Positions 61,285 to 64,000 of a stretch of DNA of 64,000 bases are shown here, in pieces. A program made the translations under genes and the position numbers. The notes under the pieces are model-generated. The model saw only the letters and a program-made list of their open reading frames with translations. It was not told where the DNA came from and made no database searches. The stretch's first letter is position 1. Each line of letters opens with the position of its first letter. Source of the DNA: CBDDGJ01 sp965199285 (GTDB lineage Bacteria; Pseudomonadota; Alphaproteobacteria; RS24); assembly GCA_965199285.1 (NCBI GenBank), contig OZ240687.1, positions 1,364,001 to 1,428,000 on the forward strand. The letters are read 5' to 3'.

Positions 61285-61636
61285 GAGCCGCAAAAAAGCT
61301 CAATATCGCGGCAGGCTTACCGAATATATTGCCGCTTTTTATTTGCGCTGCAAAGCCTATCGCATTCTCGCCCAGAACTGGCGCACGCCTTATGGGGAGA
61401 TTGATATTATTGCCCGCAAAGGGAAAACCATTGTTTTTATTGAGGTGAAGTTTCGCACTAATGCAATGGCCACCTCATATGCTATTCAGGATAGGCAATG
61501 GCGGCGGATTGCAAAATCCGCCGAAGCCTATATTGGCGCGCATCCGCATTTGCAGGTGCTAAAATGGCGTTATGACCGCATTCTGATAAGCCCGTGGCGC
61601 TGGCCGCAACATGATAAAAATGTCTGGCGCATTTAG
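61277..61636 (+). CDS. yraN: YraN/UPF0102-family nuclease-fold protein
   Basis: 119 residues. The AYRILAQNWRTPYGEIDIIA segment and VFIEVKFR carry the Asp and Glu-x-Lys of a PD-(D/E)XK core. Function unknown; the family is nearly universal next to rsmI. Overlaps rsmI by 8 bp, so translation is coupled. Confidence 0.92.
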   Translation: MRKSRKKAQYRGRLTEYIAAFYLRCKAYRILAQNWRTPYGEIDIIARKGKTIVFIEVKFRTNAMATSYAIQDRQWRRIAKSAEAYIGAHPHLQVLKWRYDRILISPWRWPQHDKNVWRI

Positions 61637-61684
61637 GGTGCTTAAGCTATGTCACATAAATATGTCACATAAATGAGGGAGATA

Positions 61685-62623
61685 ATGACAAAGAAAATCG
61701 CGATCCAAATGGATCCTATTGCACATATTGACATAACTGGTGACACCACATTTGCGCTTGCGCTTGAGGCACAAGCGCGGGGGTATGAATTATATTATTA
61801 TGAGCCAGACCAGCTTTTCATGCGCGATGGTGATATTTTTGCGCAGCTTCGCCCATTGCGGGTTGCCGATATGGTGGGCGCGCATTTCGAATTGGGTGAC
61901 GCTCACGTCACGCCGCTTTTAGAGATGGATGTGGTGCTGCTGCGGCAAGACCCGCCTTATGATATGCATTATTTATCGACCACCTATTTGCTGGAGCGCA
62001 TTCATCCGCATTGTTTGGTCGTCAATGACCCTAAATCTGTCCGCGACATGCCCGAAAAACTCTTTTCAACCGCTTATAAAGGGCTCATGCCGCCGACGCT
62101 TATCAGCCGCGATCGCGGCAGCTTACAAGAATTTCGGGCTGAGTTTGGCGATGTGATTATCAAGCCGCTTTACGGCAATGGCGGGGCGGGGATTTTCCGG
62201 ATAAAATCAGATGATGAGAATTTTGCCGCGCTTCTCGACATGTTTCTGGCGCAAAGAGAACCGGTGATTGCGCAAAAATATCTGCCTGAAATTCGGCAAG
62301 GCGATAAGCGTATTATTTTGGTTGAGGGGGAGGCTGTGGGGGCGCTGAACCGTATCCCCAAGCAAGGTGATGCGCGGGCAAACATACATGTTGGCGGCAC
62401 GACACAGGCCGCCACTCTTACCGATAGAGATAAAGACATTGTTGCCGCCATTGGCGCGGACTTAAAACATGCCGGTATTATTTTCGCGGGTATTGATGTG
62501 ATTGGCGATTATCTGACAGAAGTGAATGTCACCTCACCCACCTGTGTTCGGGAAATTAAAGATTTTGGCGGTGCTGATATTGCCAGCCTTATTTGGGATG
62601 CGATTGACGCGCGGATGAGCTAG
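61685..62623 (+). CDS. gshB: Glutathione synthetase
   Basis: 312 residues of the ATP-grasp family, joining gamma-glutamylcysteine and glycine. Contains AIQMDPIAHIDITGDTTFAL at the N-terminus, RQDPPYDMHYLSTTYLLE, KPLYGNGGAGIFRI and EVNVTSPTCVREI. The ATG at 61685 is used with GAGG upstream. Its TAG stop is bases 2-4 of repeat copy B. Confidence 0.96.
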   Translation: MTKKIAIQMDPIAHIDITGDTTFALALEAQARGYELYYYEPDQLFMRDGDIFAQLRPLRVADMVGAHFELGDAHVTPLLEMDVVLLRQDPPYDMHYLSTTYLLERIHPHCLVVNDPKSVRDMPEKLFSTAYKGLMPPTLISRDRGSLQEFRAEFGDVIIKPLYGNGGAGIFRIKSDDENFAALLDMFLAQREPVIAQKYLPEIRQGDKRIILVEGEAVGALNRIPKQGDARANIHVGGTTQAATLTDRDKDIVAAIGADLKHAGIIFAGIDVIGDYLTEVNVTSPTCVREIKDFGGADIASLIWDAIDARMS

Positions 62624-62727
62624 AGCATATCTCATGAAAAGTGCACTTTTATAATAAATTCTGACACTTTTCCGCCATATTTGTAAAAAATTGGGATATG
62701 CGTAAAAACAACAGCTTAGCGCGTGTC
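62620..62727 (+). repeat. 108-bp palindromic repeat, copy B (includes the gshB stop codon)
   Basis: Differs from copy A (27899-28006, opposite strand) at only two positions, both near the distal end. It begins with the C before the gshB TAG. At its far end TAGCGCGTGTC (62717-62727) is mirrored by GACACGCGCTA (62748-62758), making a perfect 11-bp inverted repeat across 20 bases that reaches the stop codon of the next, minus-strand gene. Confidence 0.93.
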
Positions 62728-62755
62728 TGATGAACCAACTAATAAGTGACACGCG

Positions 62756-63553
62756 CTAGCACTTGTTGAGCCGTTTTTTGCACACCTTTTCAATTGCCTT
62801 ATGGAGATGCGTGACACGGTCGGTAAGCCAGTCTAGATCCTCGCGGGAAATCTCATAATGCTCCGAATAACGCGCCTCAACATAGGCACGCCGCAGAAGC
62901 TCAAACCGTCGCCGGGCAATGCGGTTATTACGCGGCCATATCGTAACCAGTGTCTTATCCAAATCTTCAGAAAAACCCCGTAGCTTACGAATATTATGAG
63001 TGGAAGGGCTATAATGCGTATGTACCAATAGAAACGCATTATAAGCATGTTCGGTGGCTTGGTGGAGGCTAAACGCTGCCCATTTATTCATCCCTTTTTC
63101 GATTTGCAAATGCGCGGTTTCAAATATTTCCTTCGCGCTTGGAAATGCAATTTCGAAATGCTTTTGCGATAGCGCCGTGAACTCAGCTTCATTTAAGGGC
63201 TTGGCTTGTGGCAGTGCTTTGCGGCTATTCGCCTCATATAAAGCAATCCCTTCATCGCGTATATCAGAGAAAAAATATTGCCTTTCGCTTAACATCTTGT
63301 TCACATGCGAAAGCGGTTCAACAACAAGCTGAACCGTGCGGCGAATATTAGGGTGAAATAAAAACCGTTCCTCCGCCTTTTCCCAATATTCAAAATCACA
63401 TAAATATTTCGCACTCACAATAATCAGAAGGTCAAAATCGCTCTTATAGCCGCTCTTATTTGATGAGGCATGTGCTAGGCTATGGGTATTCGCAAAATAA
63501 TACAATAAGCTCTTGGTTGAAAATGCAGTATGGGCTAGCTTAGGGGTCATCAT
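62756..63553 (-). pseudogene. Nucleotidyltransferase-HEPN protein with degenerate N-terminus
   Basis: 265 residues. The C-terminal HEPN domain is intact in outline (ATEHAYNAFLLVHTHYSPSTHNI, in parts ATEHAYNAF and YSPSTHNI; EARYSEHYEI). The N-terminal nucleotidyltransferase domain keeps SDFDLLI, but the GS motif expected about 18 residues earlier aligns to Ala-Asn (YYFANTHSLAH where relatives have FGSYARGD). The ~50 residues normally before it are missing. The ATG overlaps the divergent comM start by two bases and has no ribosome site. Probably a decaying toxin-antitoxin-like or nucleotidyltransferase gene. Confidence 0.65.
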
Positions 63554-64000
63554 GGTTGCACATATACAAACTGTTGCGTTTCGCGGGGTCGATGCCGTAC
63601 CGATTGAGGTTCAGGTTCATATTGCACCGGGGCAAAATGCGTTTTCAGTTGTCGGGCTACCGGATAAAGCGATTGCTGAAAGTAGAGACAGGGTGCGAGC
63701 GGCGCTTGGCGCGGTGGGGCTTGGTTTGCCCTATGACCGTATCACCATTAGCCTTTCACCTGCTGATATGCCCAAAGAAGGCAGCCATTATGATTTGCCC
63801 ATCGCATTAGGGTTAATTGTTGCTATGGGCGGTTTACCGCAAACCGCATTGGATGATTATATCGTCATGGGTGAGCTTGGACTTGATGGGTCATTACGCC
63901 CTGTACCAGGCGCTTTACCGGCGGCAATGCTGGCAATGGGAAATGACAAAGCATTTATTTGCCCTGCATCAGTTGGTGCGGAAGCGGCATGGTCGGGTCT
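63552..64000 (+). CDS. comM: YifB/ComM-family Mg-chelatase-like AAA+ protein (N-terminal part)
   Basis: About 149 residues to the window end. The N-terminal lon-protease-like domain is clear: HIQTVAFRGVDAVPIEVQVH, FSVVGLPDKAIAESRDRVRA, YDRITISLSPADMPKEGSHYDLP (quoted in parts as ITISLSPADMPKEG). The AAA+ domain lies beyond the window. In naturally transformable bacteria ComM is a branch-migration helicase. ATG at 63552 with AGGGG five bases upstream; gshB-comM adjacency is usual, interrupted here by the repeat and the HEPN gene. Confidence 0.92.
   Translation, partial: MVAHIQTVAFRGVDAVPIEVQVHIAPGQNAFSVVGLPDKAIAESRDRVRAALGAVGLGLPYDRITISLSPADMPKEGSHYDLPIALGLIVAMGGLPQTALDDYIVMGELGLDGSLRPVPGALPAAMLAMGNDKAFICPASVGAEAAWSG

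Noticed and set aside
62724..62760. Hammerhead ribozyme core (CTGATGA) near repeat copy B
   Set aside because: CTGATGA occurs, but the required GAAA and flanking stems II and III are absent.

Overview
The window comes from an alphaproteobacterium of moderate to low G+C content. Gene content and order show this. There is a long minus-strand housekeeping cluster: tsaB, rimI, a Fur/Mur-type regulator, an acyltransferase, miaB, phoH, ybeY, corC, lnt, an XRE regulator, metK, trmB, rimP, nusA. A second block, rsmI-yraN-gshB-comM, faces an LpoA-like lipoprotein. dnaK and groES carry RpoH-like promoters, with no CIRCE element or hrcA in view. I cannot assign an order or genus from the sequence.

Layout. 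1-18232 (minus): translation, RNA modification, envelope and iron or manganese control genes, preceded by nfuA, a UspA-like gene, trpS, murJ and glnD. 18314-24594 (plus): rsmB, rpe, a heparinase II/III-like gene, purH and a phytanoyl-CoA dioxygenase-like gene. 24614-27630 (minus): serine hydrolase, Trm112-like, Lon-N-domain and CnoX-like genes. tRNA-Gly(GCC) follows at 27744. 27899-35012 is accessory: a 108-bp repeat, a flavin monooxygenase-like gene, a small biotin carrier with a carboxyltransferase, a small membrane protein followed by three C-rich-loop hairpins, a TetR regulator, then gpsA and an EVE-domain gene, then a decayed phage-like islet with 49-bp direct repeats. 35013-44718 is metabolic: Rieske protein, three transporters, a DUF45 peptidase, an esterase, a saccharopine-dehydrogenase-like reductase, two HAD hydrolases and an SDR. 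44846-56128 holds the chaperones (groESL, dnaKJ, grpE) with nth, gpmA, dapB, a PfkB kinase, alkB and a PD-(D/E)XK protein. 56284-64000 holds rph, rdgB, hemW, the LpoA-like gene, rsmI, yraN, gshB, a second copy of the 108-bp repeat, a damaged nucleotidyltransferase-HEPN gene and the start of comM.

How the genes fit together. Most are core functions: ribosome maturation (RimP, YbeY, RsmB, RsmI), tRNA modification (TrmB, MiaB, TsaB), lipoprotein and peptidoglycan assembly (Lnt, MurJ, LpoA-like), nitrogen sensing (GlnD) and proteostasis (GroESL, DnaKJ, GrpE, CnoX-like). The least explained parts are four. (1) The small-protein and triple-hairpin module at 30965-31226, which resembles in layout the Rhodobacter CcaF1-CcsR ('cuckoo') RNAs. 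(2) Two copies of a 108-bp palindromic repeat, 106 of 108 bases identical, each supplying the stop codon of the gene before it. (3) A ~320-nt highly structured, unidentified RNA candidate between alkB and grpE with mutually exclusive helices. (4) The nucleotidyltransferase-HEPN gene that has lost its GS motif and whose 5' end collides with the comM start.
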